A stretch of DNA of 64,000 nt. Origin: Pontivivens sp032464575. GTDB taxonomy: Bacteria; Pseudomonadota; Alphaproteobacteria; Rhodobacterales; Rhodobacteraceae. Positions within the stretch are counted from its first letter, which is position 1. Every line of letters starts with the position of its first letter. Under the pieces are notes generated by a model. That model had not been told where the DNA came from and made no database searches. It saw only the letters and a program-made list of their open reading frames with translations. A program made the position numbers and the translations under genes. Below, one piece after another: positions 16,190 through 24,756 of this stretch. The stretch is taken from NCBI GenBank assembly GCA_032464575.1, contig JAWDKM010000004.1, forward strand, positions 372,001 to 436,000. The letters are read 5' to 3'.

Positions 16190-16981
16190 ATGCTGACCGA
16201 CAGCCATTGCCATCTCGACTTCCCCGATTTCGACGGTGAACTCGACGAGATCGTCGCGCGCGCGGCCGATGCGGGCGTCGCGCGGATGGTCACGATCTGC
16301 ACCCGGCGCGAGGGGCTGGCCCGCGTGACCGGGATCGCCGAAAGCTACCCGAATGTCTGGTTCGCCTACGGCATCCACCCGATGCGCGTGGCCGAGGAGC
16401 CGATGATCGAGGTCGCGGAGCTGGTCGAGGCCGCGCGGCATCCGAAAATGGTGGCGATCGGCGAGACCGGGCTCGACTACCACTACACGGCCGAGAGCGC
16501 GGACGCCCAGCAGGAGAGCCTGCGCCGCCACATCGCCGCCTGCCGGGAGACGCGGCTGCCCCTCATCATCCACGCCCGCGACGCGGACGAGGACATGGCG
16601 CGGATCCTGCGGGAGGAGCATGGCATGGGTGCCTATGCGTGCGTCATGCATTGCTTTTCCAGCGGGCCCGCGCTGGCGGAGGCGGCGCTGGAGCTCGGGT
16701 TCTACCTCTCCATGTCCGGCATCGCGACCTTCAGGAAGTCGCAGGAGCTGCGCGACATCTTCGCCGCCGCCCCGCTCGACCGGGTGCTGGTGGAGACCGA
16801 CAGCCCCTACCTCGCCCCGGTACCCCACCGCGGGAAGCGCAACGAACCCGCCTTCACGGCCCATACGGCGCGGGTGGGGGCGGAGGTCTTCGGCATCGGC
16901 GAAGCCGAGTTCGCCGCGGCCACCGAGGCCAATTTCGAACGGCTGTTCCCGAAGGCCGCGCGGGCGGAGGCGGCTGCCTAG
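16190..16981 (+). CDS. tatD: TatD family DNase/metal-dependent hydrolase
   Basis: A 263-aa TIM-barrel hydrolase. The metal ligands appear in TDSHCHLDFP (residues 3-12), GETGLDYHY (about 95), PLIIHARDAD (about 125), MHCFSSG (about 155) and VETDSPYLAP (about 205), a complete TatD set; family members have 3-prime exonuclease or deacylase activity. The ATG at 16190 is preceded by GAGGG. An in-frame TTG at 16178 would overlap holB and is less likely. The stop shares one base with the GTG start of the next gene. Confidence 0.93.
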   Translation: MLTDSHCHLDFPDFDGELDEIVARAADAGVARMVTICTRREGLARVTGIAESYPNVWFAYGIHPMRVAEEPMIEVAELVEAARHPKMVAIGETGLDYHYTAESADAQQESLRRHIAACRETRLPLIIHARDADEDMARILREEHGMGAYACVMHCFSSGPALAEAALELGFYLSMSGIATFRKSQELRDIFAAAPLDRVLVETDSPYLAPVPHRGKRNEPAFTAHTARVGAEVFGIGEAEFAAATEANFERLFPKAARAEAAA

Positions 16982-17778
16982 TGGCGCGTCTGGTCTTCAC
17001 GATCCTGGGCTGCGGCTCCTCCGGCGGCGTGCCGCGGCTGGGCGGGCACTGGGGCGCGTGCGATCCGCAGAACCCGAAGAACATGCGCCGCCGCTGCTCG
17101 ATGCTGGTGGAGCGGTTCGAGGGGGAGGCCGTCACGCGCGTGCTGATCGACACCTCGCCGGACATGCGGGCGCAGCTCCTCGACCTCGGGATCGGGACGC
17201 TCGACGCCGTGGTCTACACCCACGAGCACGCGGACCACGTCCACGGGCTCGACGACCTGCGCATGATCGTCTTCAACACGCGTCAGCGCCTGCCGGTCTA
17301 CGCGGACGGGAAGACGACCAATTCGCTGATCGACCGCTTCGGCTATGCATTCATCCAGCCCGAGGGCAGCCCCTATCCGCCGATCCTCGACCTGCGCCCG
17401 CTCGCCGGACCGATCGAGATCGAGGGGGCGGGCGGCGCGATCCCCTTCGTGCCGTTCGAGGTGAACCACGGCTCGATCGACGCGTTGGGGCTGCGCATCC
17501 ATGACCTCGCCTACCTGCCGGACGTGGCCGTTATGAACGACGCGGCCTTCGCGGCACTCAATGAGTTGGATTGCTGGGTCGTCGATGCGCTGCGCTACAA
17601 GCCACACCCGACGCACGCCCATCTGGAGCTGACGCTGGAATGGATCGCGAAGGTGCGCCCGCGCCGTGCCGTGCTCACCAACATGCATATCGACCTCGAC
17701 TACGCGACCGTCGATGCGGAGACGCCGGAGCATGTCACCCCCGCCTTCGACGGGATGCGGATCGAGTATGAGATCTGA
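16981..17778 (+). CDS. PhnP-like MBL-fold phosphodiesterase
   Basis: A 265-aa metallo-beta-lactamase-fold protein. Near the N-terminus FTILGCGSSGGVPRLGGHWGACDP is the characteristic PhnP/RNase Z-like opening, here read across residues 5-27, and the zinc motif is THEHADHVHGLDD. Known PhnP hydrolyses 5-phosphoribosyl 1,2-cyclic phosphate, but in Rhodobacteraceae this orthologue sits with tatD and is probably a general housekeeping hydrolase. The GTG start at 16981 overlaps the tatD stop by one base and has GGAGG about 10 bp upstream. Confidence 0.85.
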   Translation: MARLVFTILGCGSSGGVPRLGGHWGACDPQNPKNMRRRCSMLVERFEGEAVTRVLIDTSPDMRAQLLDLGIGTLDAVVYTHEHADHVHGLDDLRMIVFNTRQRLPVYADGKTTNSLIDRFGYAFIQPEGSPYPPILDLRPLAGPIEIEGAGGAIPFVPFEVNHGSIDALGLRIHDLAYLPDVAVMNDAAFAALNELDCWVVDALRYKPHPTHAHLELTLEWIAKVRPRRAVLTNMHIDLDYATVDAETPEHVTPAFDGMRIEYEI

Positions 17779-17844
17779 GCACGCGCGAGCCTGCGGCGGA
17801 CGCCTCCGGCGGGGGGATATCTGGGCGAATCCGAAGGCGGTGCG

Positions 17845-18783
17845 GTGCTAGGGATCCTGGAAACGGTCATCCCGGTCTTCCTGGTGATCGGGGCCGGGTG
17901 GCTGGCGGTGCGGGCGAAACTCTTCACCTCGGCCCATGTGGACGGGCTGATGGTGTTCACGCAGGGCTTTGCCATCCCGTGTCTCCTGTTCGCGGCACTG
18001 GCCCGGCTCGATCTGGGGGCGGTGTTCGACTGGCGGTTGCTGGTGAGCTTCTACACCGGAGCCACCGTGTGCTTCGCGCTGGGGATCATCGGCGCGCGGC
18101 GGCTGTTTCGGCGGCGGCCGGGCGAGGCGGTGGCGGTTGGCTTCGGGGCGCTGTTCTCGAACTCGGTGCTGCTGGGCCTGCCGATCATGGAGCGGGCTTA
18201 CGGCGCGGCCGCGCTCGATGCGAATTTCGGGATCATCGCGATCCATGCGCCCTTCTGCTACCTGCTGGGGATCACCGCCATGGAGGTGGCGCGCGCCGAC
18301 GGGCGCGGGCCGATCGGGACGCTGCGCGCCATCGGGCGGGCGATGTTCCGCAATGCGCTGATGATCGGGCTGGCGGCGGGGTTCGCCGTCAACCTCTCGG
18401 GCGTGAGCCTGCCGGAACCCGTCTGGGCTGCGGTGGACCTGGTGGTGCGCGCGGCCCTGCCCGCGGCGCTGTTCGGGCTGGGGGGCATTCTCACACGCTA
18501 TCGCATGGCCGCGCAGGTGCCGCAGGCGCTGATGATCGCGTTCCTCTCGCTGGTGGTGCACCCGTCCATCGCGTGGGTGCTGGCGGTGGAGGTCTTCGCG
18601 CTGCCCCTGCCCTTCGTCCGGGCGGCCGTCGTCACGGCCGCCATGGCGCCGGGGGTGAACGCCTATGTCTTCGCCTCGATGTACGGTCGCGGAGAAGGCG
18701 TGGCGGCGAGCGCGGTGCTCTTGTCCACCGCCCTATCCGTTCTGAGCGTCTCCGTCTGGATCTGGCTGCTCTCGGGCCTCTAG
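17845..18783 (+). CDS. AEC family transporter (auxin efflux carrier type permease)
   Basis: A 312-aa inner-membrane protein with about ten hydrophobic segments arranged as two five-helix halves, the layout of the AEC/bile-acid-auxin fold. Examples are LETVIPVFLVIGAGWLAV, FALGIIGARRLF and AVLLSTALSVLSVSVWIWL. The motif NSVLLGLPI is common in AEC malate/auxin-type carriers. The substrate is unknown. It starts with GTG at 17845 after an AAGGCGG. Its last 51 bp overlap the convergent gene ending at 18733. Confidence 0.85.
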   Translation: MLGILETVIPVFLVIGAGWLAVRAKLFTSAHVDGLMVFTQGFAIPCLLFAALARLDLGAVFDWRLLVSFYTGATVCFALGIIGARRLFRRRPGEAVAVGFGALFSNSVLLGLPIMERAYGAAALDANFGIIAIHAPFCYLLGITAMEVARADGRGPIGTLRAIGRAMFRNALMIGLAAGFAVNLSGVSLPEPVWAAVDLVVRAALPAALFGLGGILTRYRMAAQVPQALMIAFLSLVVHPSIAWVLAVEVFALPLPFVRAAVVTAAMAPGVNAYVFASMYGRGEGVAASAVLLSTALSVLSVSVWIWLLSGL

Positions 18784-19434
18784 GTGGATGAGATTTGAGA
18801 GCCGCGCGGTGTCGGTGAGCAGTCCGCAGCTCTCCCCCTCCGACACGCAGAAATCGTAGGAGCCCATGTCGAGGTTGAGCGCCATGTCCGGCGCGCAGGC
18901 CGCCCGCAGGCTCGCCGCGGCGGTGTGCAGCGTCACGGGACCGGCGCTCTGCCACAGGCCGAGGCCGCTGCCGGTCTGGAAGAGGAGCCGCCGGGTGAAG
19001 CTGGGCGCATCCTCGACGGGGCGCAGGTCGAGCTCGCCGCCATCGATCAGCAGGTGGGTTTGGAGGATCGACAGCCCCTCCTGTCCCGCCCGTCCGGCCA
19101 TCGCCGCGCGGCCTTCGGACGTATCGAGGCCGGTGCGGTCGCGGCGGGTGATGGTCGCATGCCCGTCCTCGATCATCAGGACGCCGTCGACACGCGCGCC
19201 GATCTGGCTGACGACCTCGCCGCTCCGGGCGAAGAAGCCGACGGGCAGCGGCTTGTCGCCCGCCCGCGGCTCGGTCGCCGTATAGGTACCGGTGACGGAG
19301 ATGCCGCCCTCGGGCACCGCATCCTCGGGCAGCAGCACGATCTGCACCCGCGGGTCGGCATCGAAGAACAGCACGCCCGGCGCCTCGCAGGCGAGCCCGG
19401 GGCCCGCCGCCAGCGCCAGCAGCAGCCAGCGCAT
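18733..19434 (-). CDS. Putative exported phosphodiester glycosidase (NAGPA/DUF2233-like)
   Basis: A 233-aa protein with a short signal peptide (residues 1-16, ending GLAC). The body resembles the NAGPA fold: VGFFARSGEVVS, DGVLMIEDGHATI, a central QTHLLIDGGELDLRPVEDAP and a terminal ALNLDMGSYDFCV, where characterised members have a nucleotide-free sugar-phosphodiester site near a conserved LD-G-G. The canonical NGGFF is replaced here by TGTYT, so activity is uncertain. Its ATG overlaps the stop of the upstream permease by ATGA (19432-19436), so it is the last gene of the polyamine-type ABC operon. Its 3-prime end overlaps the AEC gene by 51 bp. Confidence 0.5.
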   Translation of the reverse strand: MRWLLLALAAGPGLACEAPGVLFFDADPRVQIVLLPEDAVPEGGISVTGTYTATEPRAGDKPLPVGFFARSGEVVSQIGARVDGVLMIEDGHATITRRDRTGLDTSEGRAAMAGRAGQEGLSILQTHLLIDGGELDLRPVEDAPSFTRRLLFQTGSGLGLWQSAGPVTLHTAAASLRAACAPDMALNLDMGSYDFCVSEGESCGLLTDTARLSNLIHLEAREQPDPDGDAQNG

Positions 19435-20318
19435 CAGCCCGGGCTCATGCCGCGCAGGCGTTCGGAACGGCGGCGCAGCATCTCGACGGTCGCGAGCAGC
19501 ACGATGGAGATCGCGACGAGGATGGTGGCGACGGCGAGGATCGTCGGGCTGATCTGCTCGCGCAGGCCGGTGAACATCTGCCAGGGAAGCGTCTGCTGGC
19601 TGGCCGAACCGATGAAGATCACCACGACCACCTCGTCGAAGGAGGTGATGAAGGCGAAGAGCCCGCCCGAGATCACGCCCGGCAGGATCAGCGGCATCTG
19701 CACCTTGAAGAAGGTCCGGACCGGCCCCGCGCCCAGATTGGCCGAGGCGCGCGTCAACGACTTGTCGAAGCCCACCAGCGTCGCCGTCACCGTGATGATG
19801 ACGAAGGGAATGCCCAGCGCGGCATGGGCCAGCACGATCTTCACGTAGCCCACGAAGTTCTGGCTGAGGCCCAGATTGTCCTCCATCCAGTTCCCCATGG
19901 CCGAGTAGAAGAAGAACATGCCGGTCGCCGAGATGATCAGCGGCACGATCATCGGCGAGATCAGGATCGCCATGATCGCCCCGCGTGCGGGCACGTGCGA
20001 CTGCGAGAGCCCGATGGCCGCGAGCGTGCCGAAGGTCACGGCGAGGATCGTCGCGATCGGCGCGATGATGAACGAGTTCTTCAGCGCCTGCTGCCAGTCG
20101 GGATTGGTGAAGAAGTCCCGGTAGTGCTTCAGCGAGTAGCCCTCCGGGTCCAGCCGCAGCATCTCCGGCGTGAAGGTGAAGAAGTCCTCAGCGTTGAAGC
20201 TGAGTGGAATGATGATGAGGATCGGCAGGATCAGGAAGGCGAAGATCAGCCCGCACAGGATGCGGAACCCGTAGTGCCAGGCCTTCTGACCGGTGGAGGC
20301 GTATGCAGGAAGGGCCAT
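19434..20318 (-). CDS. ABC transporter permease, PotC-like
   Basis: A 294-aa inner-membrane permease of the spermidine/putrescine (PotC) class. Six hydrophobic segments are readable, beginning with ILCGLIFAFLILPILIIIPL. The cytoplasmic EAA loop is present as RASANLGAGPVRTFFKVQMPLILPG. It starts 3 bp after the stop of the companion permease and overlaps the downstream NAGPA-like gene by 4 bp. The operon lacks a recognisable own regulator. Confidence 0.92.
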   Translation of the reverse strand: MALPAYASTGQKAWHYGFRILCGLIFAFLILPILIIIPLSFNAEDFFTFTPEMLRLDPEGYSLKHYRDFFTNPDWQQALKNSFIIAPIATILAVTFGTLAAIGLSQSHVPARGAIMAILISPMIVPLIISATGMFFFYSAMGNWMEDNLGLSQNFVGYVKIVLAHAALGIPFVIITVTATLVGFDKSLTRASANLGAGPVRTFFKVQMPLILPGVISGGLFAFITSFDEVVVVIFIGSASQQTLPWQMFTGLREQISPTILAVATILVAISIVLLATVEMLRRRSERLRGMSPG

Positions 20319-20321
20319 GGC

Positions 20322-21641
20322 TTATCCCAGCTTCACGTTGTCGATGCCGACGAGGCGGTCGTAGACCCAGTAGAGGACCAGCACGGCGGCGAGCAGGATG
20401 CTCGCCAGTGCCGCGGCCAGCCCCCAGTTCAGGCTCGTCGAGATGTGGTAGTAGATGCGGTTCGAAATGAACGTCCCGTCCGTGCCGCCCACCAGTTCCG
20501 GTGTGATGTAATAGCCGATGGCGAGGATGAAGACGAGGATCGCGCCCGCGCCGATGCCCGGCACGCTCTGCGGGAAATAGACCCGGCGGAAGGCGGTGAA
20601 ATCGGTCGCGCCGAGGGATTTCGCCGCGCGCACGTAACTCGGCGAGATCGTCTTCATCACCGAGTAGAGCGGCAGGATCATGAAGGGCAGCAGGATATGC
20701 GTCATCGCGATCACCGTGCCGGTGGCGTTGTTGATCAGCGCGAGGCGGCCGCCGTCGCCGACCAATCCGATCCAGACCAGCGTGTCGTTGATGACCCCCT
20801 GTTGTTGCAGCAGCACTTTCCACGCCGAGGTCCGCACCAGCAGCGATGTCCAGAACGGCAGCAGGACGAGGATCAGCAGCAGGTTGGCGGAGCGTGCGGG
20901 CAGCGTCGCGAGCAGGTAGGCGATGGGATAGCCCAGCAGGAGGCAGGTGAAGGTGATCGTTACCGACAGGATCAGCGTGCGGATGAAGAGCTTGACGTAG
21001 ATCTGCTGGAAGCCCGCGACGGGCTCGATCCCCTCCGGCGTCCGCTGCAGGTCGACGGCGGCGAGGAAGTAGCCCGCCGTGATCCGGTCGGAGTTCGACT
21101 GGATCGTGAACCAGACGTCCGGATCGAGCCAGTCCTCGTCGATCTCGGCGAACTGCTCGGAATAGGGTACCCCCTCCTCGAACCCGCCGAGGCGCCGCTC
21201 GTTCGTCTTGCGGAAGAGCGACGACATGCCCGACATCTCGTAGTTCAGGCGGCTGCCCAGGCGGGTGTGGATCTTCGCCTCGGTGGCCTCCAGCATGTCC
21301 TCGTAGAGCGCCTCGAAGATCGGCTCGCCGGGCGGATCCTCCCCGAACTCCCAGCCCTCGAGCGCGACGACGGTGCGCGGGATGGTGGCCGAGACGATGT
21401 CGTTGCTGATGGAGCGCAGCAGCATCTGCCCGATGGGCACGATGAAGGTCAGCAGGATGAAGAGGAGCAGCGGCGCGATGAGCAACAGCGCCCTGATCTT
21501 CTGGCGGCGCAGGGCGCGCGCCAGGCTGCGCTTGAGCGGCGTTCCGTCGGCGGCGAGGACCGGACCCGACGCGTCGCTGTCGGCGATGCGCAGACCGTCA
21601 TCGGGCGTCGGGGCGAAGGTGCCGGTGGTGGCGTCGGTCAT
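20322..21641 (-). CDS. ABC transporter permease, PotB-like with extended periplasmic loop
   Basis: A 439-aa permease, longer than the usual 280-310 aa of PotB. After the first membrane helix (about residues 50-75) there is a hydrophilic stretch of about 130 residues (roughly 80-215), rich in Asp/Glu/Arg, before the remaining five helices and the EAA loop RAAKSLGATDFTAFRRVYFPQSVPG. The extra loop faces the periplasm by topology and may contact the binding protein. The ATG at 21641 overlaps the VOC gene stop through ATGA. Confidence 0.9.
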   Translation of the reverse strand: MTDATTGTFAPTPDDGLRIADSDASGPVLAADGTPLKRSLARALRRQKIRALLLIAPLLLFILLTFIVPIGQMLLRSISNDIVSATIPRTVVALEGWEFGEDPPGEPIFEALYEDMLEATEAKIHTRLGSRLNYEMSGMSSLFRKTNERRLGGFEEGVPYSEQFAEIDEDWLDPDVWFTIQSNSDRITAGYFLAAVDLQRTPEGIEPVAGFQQIYVKLFIRTLILSVTITFTCLLLGYPIAYLLATLPARSANLLLILVLLPFWTSLLVRTSAWKVLLQQQGVINDTLVWIGLVGDGGRLALINNATGTVIAMTHILLPFMILPLYSVMKTISPSYVRAAKSLGATDFTAFRRVYFPQSVPGIGAGAILVFILAIGYYITPELVGGTDGTFISNRIYYHISTSLNWGLAAALASILLAAVLVLYWVYDRLVGIDNVKLG

Positions 21642-22087
21642 CGCATCTCTTCCTCGGCGCGGGCGGCGCGCTCGATCTCTTGCGGGGTGAGGTCCCGCTC
21701 ATGGGTGGCGATCCACCACAGGTTCCCGGCCATGTCCTCCGCCCCGCCGTCGCGGTCGCCGTAGAAGCGGGCGTCGGGGTGCATGACCGGGCGCGCGCCG
21801 CTCTCGACGGCGCGGGCGAAGGTGGCGTCGACATCGGGGACGTGAATGTGAAGAAAGCCCGGGCGGTTCATGCCGGGCTGGGCATCGCCCAGAAGGATGG
21901 AGCACTCGCCGATCCGGATCCCGTGATTCCAGAGCGCGCCGTCTTTGCGGTAGAGCGGCTCGCCGACGGGCGCGGCATCGAACACGGCTTCGGCGAAGCG
22001 GGCAACGCGCATCGCGTCGGGCACCACGACGAAGGTGGAGACGCGGGACCGTTCGGGGGCCATCCAGTTGGGGCGCGGGTCGTTCAT
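21638..22087 (-). CDS. VOC superfamily protein inside the ABC operon
   Basis: A 149-aa PhnB/glyoxalase-like protein. The single VOC module contains FVVVPDAMRVARFAEAVFDA near the start, RPGFLHIHVPDVDATFARAV and DRDGGAEDMAGNLWWIATHERDL near the end, a PhnB-like signature. It is translationally coupled (ATGA) to the PotB-like permease, so it is part of the transport operon, and may act on the imported compound or be a ride-along. Metal ligands typical of true glyoxalases are not all evident. Confidence 0.8.
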   Translation of the reverse strand: MNDPRPNWMAPERSRVSTFVVVPDAMRVARFAEAVFDAAPVGEPLYRKDGALWNHGIRIGECSILLGDAQPGMNRPGFLHIHVPDVDATFARAVESGARPVMHPDARFYGDRDGGAEDMAGNLWWIATHERDLTPQEIERAARAEEEMR

Positions 22088-22114
22088 GCGGGGCGTGAGA
22101 TGTCCTTGCTACCG

Positions 22115-22133
22115 CCCCGGACCTGATCCGGGG
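22115..22133. repeat. Hairpin CCCCGGA-N5-TCCGGGG
   Basis: A perfect 7-bp inverted repeat in the space between the binding-protein gene and the VOC gene, first of four palindromes within 143 bp. The motif resembles short dispersed alphaproteobacterial palindromes; I can see only this copy here. Confidence 0.6.
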
Positions 22134-22144
22134 CCTTACGATGC

Positions 22145-22168
22145 GGGACGCCCTGCGGCGGGCGTCCC
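22145..22168. repeat. Hairpin GGGACGCCC-N6-GGGCGTCCC
   Basis: A perfect 9-bp stem with a 6-nt loop, second of the four palindromes following the binding-protein gene. Confidence 0.65.
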
Positions 22169-22197
22169 AGTGTCAGCGTATCGTGTCGCTTCGAGAG

Positions 22198-22217
22198 ATC
22201 CCCGCCTGCGCGGGGAT
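22198..22217. repeat. Hairpin ATCCCCGC-N4-GCGGGGAT (REP-like)
   Basis: A perfect 8-bp stem with a CTGC loop, flanked by GAG and GAC. The form GAGATCCCCGCCTGCGCGGG is a very common intergenic repeat type in alphaproteobacterial genomes. Confidence 0.7.
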
Positions 22218-22237
22218 GACGCCTGATTTCCAACGTC

Positions 22238-22257
22238 ACTCCCGCGAACGCGGGAGT
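22238..22257. repeat. Hairpin ACTCCCGCG-AA-CGCGGGAGT (REP-like)
   Basis: A 9-bp perfect inverted repeat with two central bases, 16 bp from the stop of the binding-protein gene. It pairs with the adjacent REP-like hairpin to form a two-unit element, like a BIME. In the transcript of this operon it would be the first structure after the binding-protein coding region. Confidence 0.7.
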
Positions 22258-22273
22258 CTCTCGCGCCTCGATC

Positions 22274-23389
22274 TTACTGCAGCAGCCAGGCCTGGAACTG
22301 CGCGTCAATGTCGTCGCGGTTGTCGGCCCACCAGTTGTAGTTGAAGAGGAAGGTGTTCACGGCGTTCGCCGGATCGGTCGGCATGTGCGGTGCCATGTCG
22401 ATGCCGAGCTCGGCGTGCTGACCCACCAGCGGTGCGGAGGACGCGCGTGCCGGGCCGTAGGAGATGTACTTCGCCTGATCGGCCAGACGCTGGGTGTCCG
22501 TCGCATAGCGCAGGAAGTCCAGCGCGCGGTTCAGGCGGTCCTCCGGCAGGCCGGCGGGGATGATCCAGCCGTCGAGGTCGAACATCTGCCAGTCCCAGAG
22601 CATCGCGACCGGCTGGTCCTGTTCCTCGATCACCGAGAAGAGGCGGCCGTTATAGGTGGAACCAAGCACCACCTCGCCATCGGCGAGGAGCTGCGGCGTC
22701 TCGGCACCGGCGGACCACCAGACGACCTGATCCTTGATCTCGTCGAGCTTGGCGAAGGCCTGCTGCACGCCCTCTTCCGTCTCGAGCAGGTCGTAGACGT
22801 CCTCGATGGCCACGCCGTCGCAGATCAGCGCCCATTCCATGTTGGCGATCGGGCGCCGCTCCAGGCTGCGCTGGCCGGGGAAGTCCTCGGTGTTCCAGAC
22901 GTCGCAGACCGTCGACGGCGTCGCGCCGTTCCATTCCTCGATATCGGTGCGATAGCCGAAGGTGGTGGAGTACACGATCTGCGGCACGAAGCAGTCGGAG
23001 ACGATCAGGTCGCCGAAATCCTCGGACGCCGGCGTGCCGTCGGGTGCGGGCGCGAGCATCTCGTCATGGTCGATCTCCATGGCGATGCCTTCGTCGCACA
23101 GGCGCATCGCGTCCGCCGCGACCACGTCCACCACGTCCCACGTGATGTTGTCGGCCTCGGCCATCGCGCGCAGGCGGGCCACAGCCTCGGCCGAGCTCTC
23201 GTCCCACGTGAACTCGACGCCGGTCTCCGCGGCATAGGGCTCGGAATACGCCTTCTGCTGCGAGTTCTGGTACGCGCCGCCCCAGCTCACGACGGTCAGC
23301 TCGTCGGCCATGGGGCCGTCCTGTGCACCGGCCACCGTGGCGAGGGCGAACGCCGAGGTGGCGCCGATCATGAATGTCTTGAGTTTCAT
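22274..23389 (-). CDS. ABC transporter extracellular solute-binding protein, PotD/PotF class
   Basis: A 371-aa periplasmic binding protein with a signal peptide (residues 1-22, ending VAGAQ). The mature part begins with ADELTVVSWGGAYQNSQQKAY, typical of the spermidine/putrescine-type family, and includes many aromatic and acidic residues (WDESSAEAV, NYNWWADN) suited to a cationic amine ligand. The exact ligand cannot be deduced. Downstream, four hairpins separate it from the VOC and permease genes, which would favour excess binding-protein synthesis. Confidence 0.9.
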   Translation of the reverse strand: MKLKTFMIGATSAFALATVAGAQDGPMADELTVVSWGGAYQNSQQKAYSEPYAAETGVEFTWDESSAEAVARLRAMAEADNITWDVVDVVAADAMRLCDEGIAMEIDHDEMLAPAPDGTPASEDFGDLIVSDCFVPQIVYSTTFGYRTDIEEWNGATPSTVCDVWNTEDFPGQRSLERRPIANMEWALICDGVAIEDVYDLLETEEGVQQAFAKLDEIKDQVVWWSAGAETPQLLADGEVVLGSTYNGRLFSVIEEQDQPVAMLWDWQMFDLDGWIIPAGLPEDRLNRALDFLRYATDTQRLADQAKYISYGPARASSAPLVGQHAELGIDMAPHMPTDPANAVNTFLFNYNWWADNRDDIDAQFQAWLLQ

Positions 23390-23464
23390 ATCCGTCTTTC
23401 CCTGTGCCCGGTCTGATCTCTCGGTCCGCGGGTCGCCTGCCGGGCATCGGCCCCCGCGGTATGT

Positions 23465-23489
23465 GCCGCGCCCCCTCCCGGTGCGCGGC
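23465..23489 (-). repeat. Hairpin GCCGCGC-N11-GCGCGGC between potA-like and binding-protein genes
   Basis: A perfect 7-bp stem with an 11-nt loop lies 12 bp after the ATPase stop on the transcribed strand. No T-run follows, so a Rho-independent terminator is unlikely; it may stabilise or separate the two parts of the operon. Confidence 0.45.
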
Positions 23490-23500
23490 GAATTTCGTGG

Positions 23501-24601
23501 TCAGGCGTCCAGCGCCCGCGCGTCCTCCGGCGCCCAGCCGATCTTGATCCGCTCGCCCTTCGCGAGGCGGCGCTGATCGCTGGAATTGCGCGACTTGATG
23601 ACGAAGTCCTCATTGCCCGCGACGCGCAGCCGCGTGCGGAAGATGTCGCCCATGTAGATCCATTCGAGCACCTCGGCGTCGATGGTGTGGGCGTTCTCGG
23701 GCAGGCGGGTGTGGTCGATCTCCACCCGCTCGGGCCGGATGGAGATCGTGGTCTCCTCGCCCGGCCGCGTGACGTTGACGGGCGCTGCATCGATGATCTC
23801 GCCGGAATGCAGGCGAACCTCGGCGACGCCGTTCTCGATCTTCTCGACCTTGCCGCCGAGCGTGTTGTTCTCGCCGATGAACTGCGCGACGAAGCTGTTC
23901 TCGGGCCGCTCGTAGAGGTCTTCGGGCGGGGCGAGCTGCTGGATCCTGCCGTCGTTGAAGACCGCGACCCGGTCGGACATGGTCAGCGCCTCGCCCTGGT
24001 CGTGGGTGACGTAGACGACGGTGATGCCCAGCTCCTCGTGCAGGTGCTTGATCTCGAACTGCATGTGTTCGCGCAACTGCTTGTCGAGTGCGCCCAGCGG
24101 CTCGTCCATCAGCACGAGCTCCGCATCGAAGACCAGCGCGCGGGCGAGCGCGATGCGCTGCTGCTGTCCGCCGGAAAGCTGTGCGGGCCGCCGCCCGCCG
24201 AACGCACCCATCTGGACCATGTCGAGGGCGCGCTGCACCTTCTGCTCCCGCTCGTCCCTGGTCATGCTGCGGACCTCGAGCGGAAAGGCGAGGTTCTCGG
24301 CCACCGTCATGTGCGGGAACAGTGCGTAGTTCTGGAAGACCATGCCGATCCCGCGCTTGTGCGGCGGGATGTTGTTGATGGGCCGTCCGTCGAGGCGGAT
24401 CTCGCCATGGGTGGCGCTTTCGAAACCGGCAAGCATCATCAGGCAGGTGGTCTTGCCGGAGCCGGATGGCCCCAGCATGGTCAGGAACTCCCCTTTGGCG
24501 ATGGAGAGGTTCAGATCCTTCACGACGAGCGTTTCGCCGTCATAGCTCTTTTGCACGCGATCGAATGTGACGAAGCCTTCCGGCGTTGCGGTGTCGGTCA
24601 A
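23501..24601 (-). CDS. ABC transporter ATP-binding protein, PotA-like
   Basis: A 366-aa ATPase energising the polyamine-type transporter. The P-loop GPSGSGKTT, the ABC signature LSGGQQQR and Walker B ELVLMDEP are intact. A C-terminal TOBE-like domain (about residues 270-360) is present. The TTG at 24601 is the best start: it is the first codon before the conserved FVTFDRVQKSYDG and has AGGGA upstream. The open frame continues further upstream without family-like sequence. It is the first gene of an operon of ATPase, binding protein, VOC protein, two permeases and NAGPA-like protein. Confidence 0.9.
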   Translation of the reverse strand: MTDTATPEGFVTFDRVQKSYDGETLVVKDLNLSIAKGEFLTMLGPSGSGKTTCLMMLAGFESATHGEIRLDGRPINNIPPHKRGIGMVFQNYALFPHMTVAENLAFPLEVRSMTRDEREQKVQRALDMVQMGAFGGRRPAQLSGGQQQRIALARALVFDAELVLMDEPLGALDKQLREHMQFEIKHLHEELGITVVYVTHDQGEALTMSDRVAVFNDGRIQQLAPPEDLYERPENSFVAQFIGENNTLGGKVEKIENGVAEVRLHSGEIIDAAPVNVTRPGEETTISIRPERVEIDHTRLPENAHTIDAEVLEWIYMGDIFRTRLRVAGNEDFVIKSRNSSDQRRLAKGERIKIGWAPEDARALDA

Positions 24602-24756
24602 GCAGTCGGTCCCTGTGTCTTGCCGGAACGGCTCCGGCTTTGATTTGCGTAAAAGCGTAACAGGCTTGCCCCCAGATTCAACGCCCCGCCGATTCGGGAG
24701 GCGAAATCGACCACCCTGCCGAAAGTTGCGGCACCGACTGTGCACGCATGAGGCGA

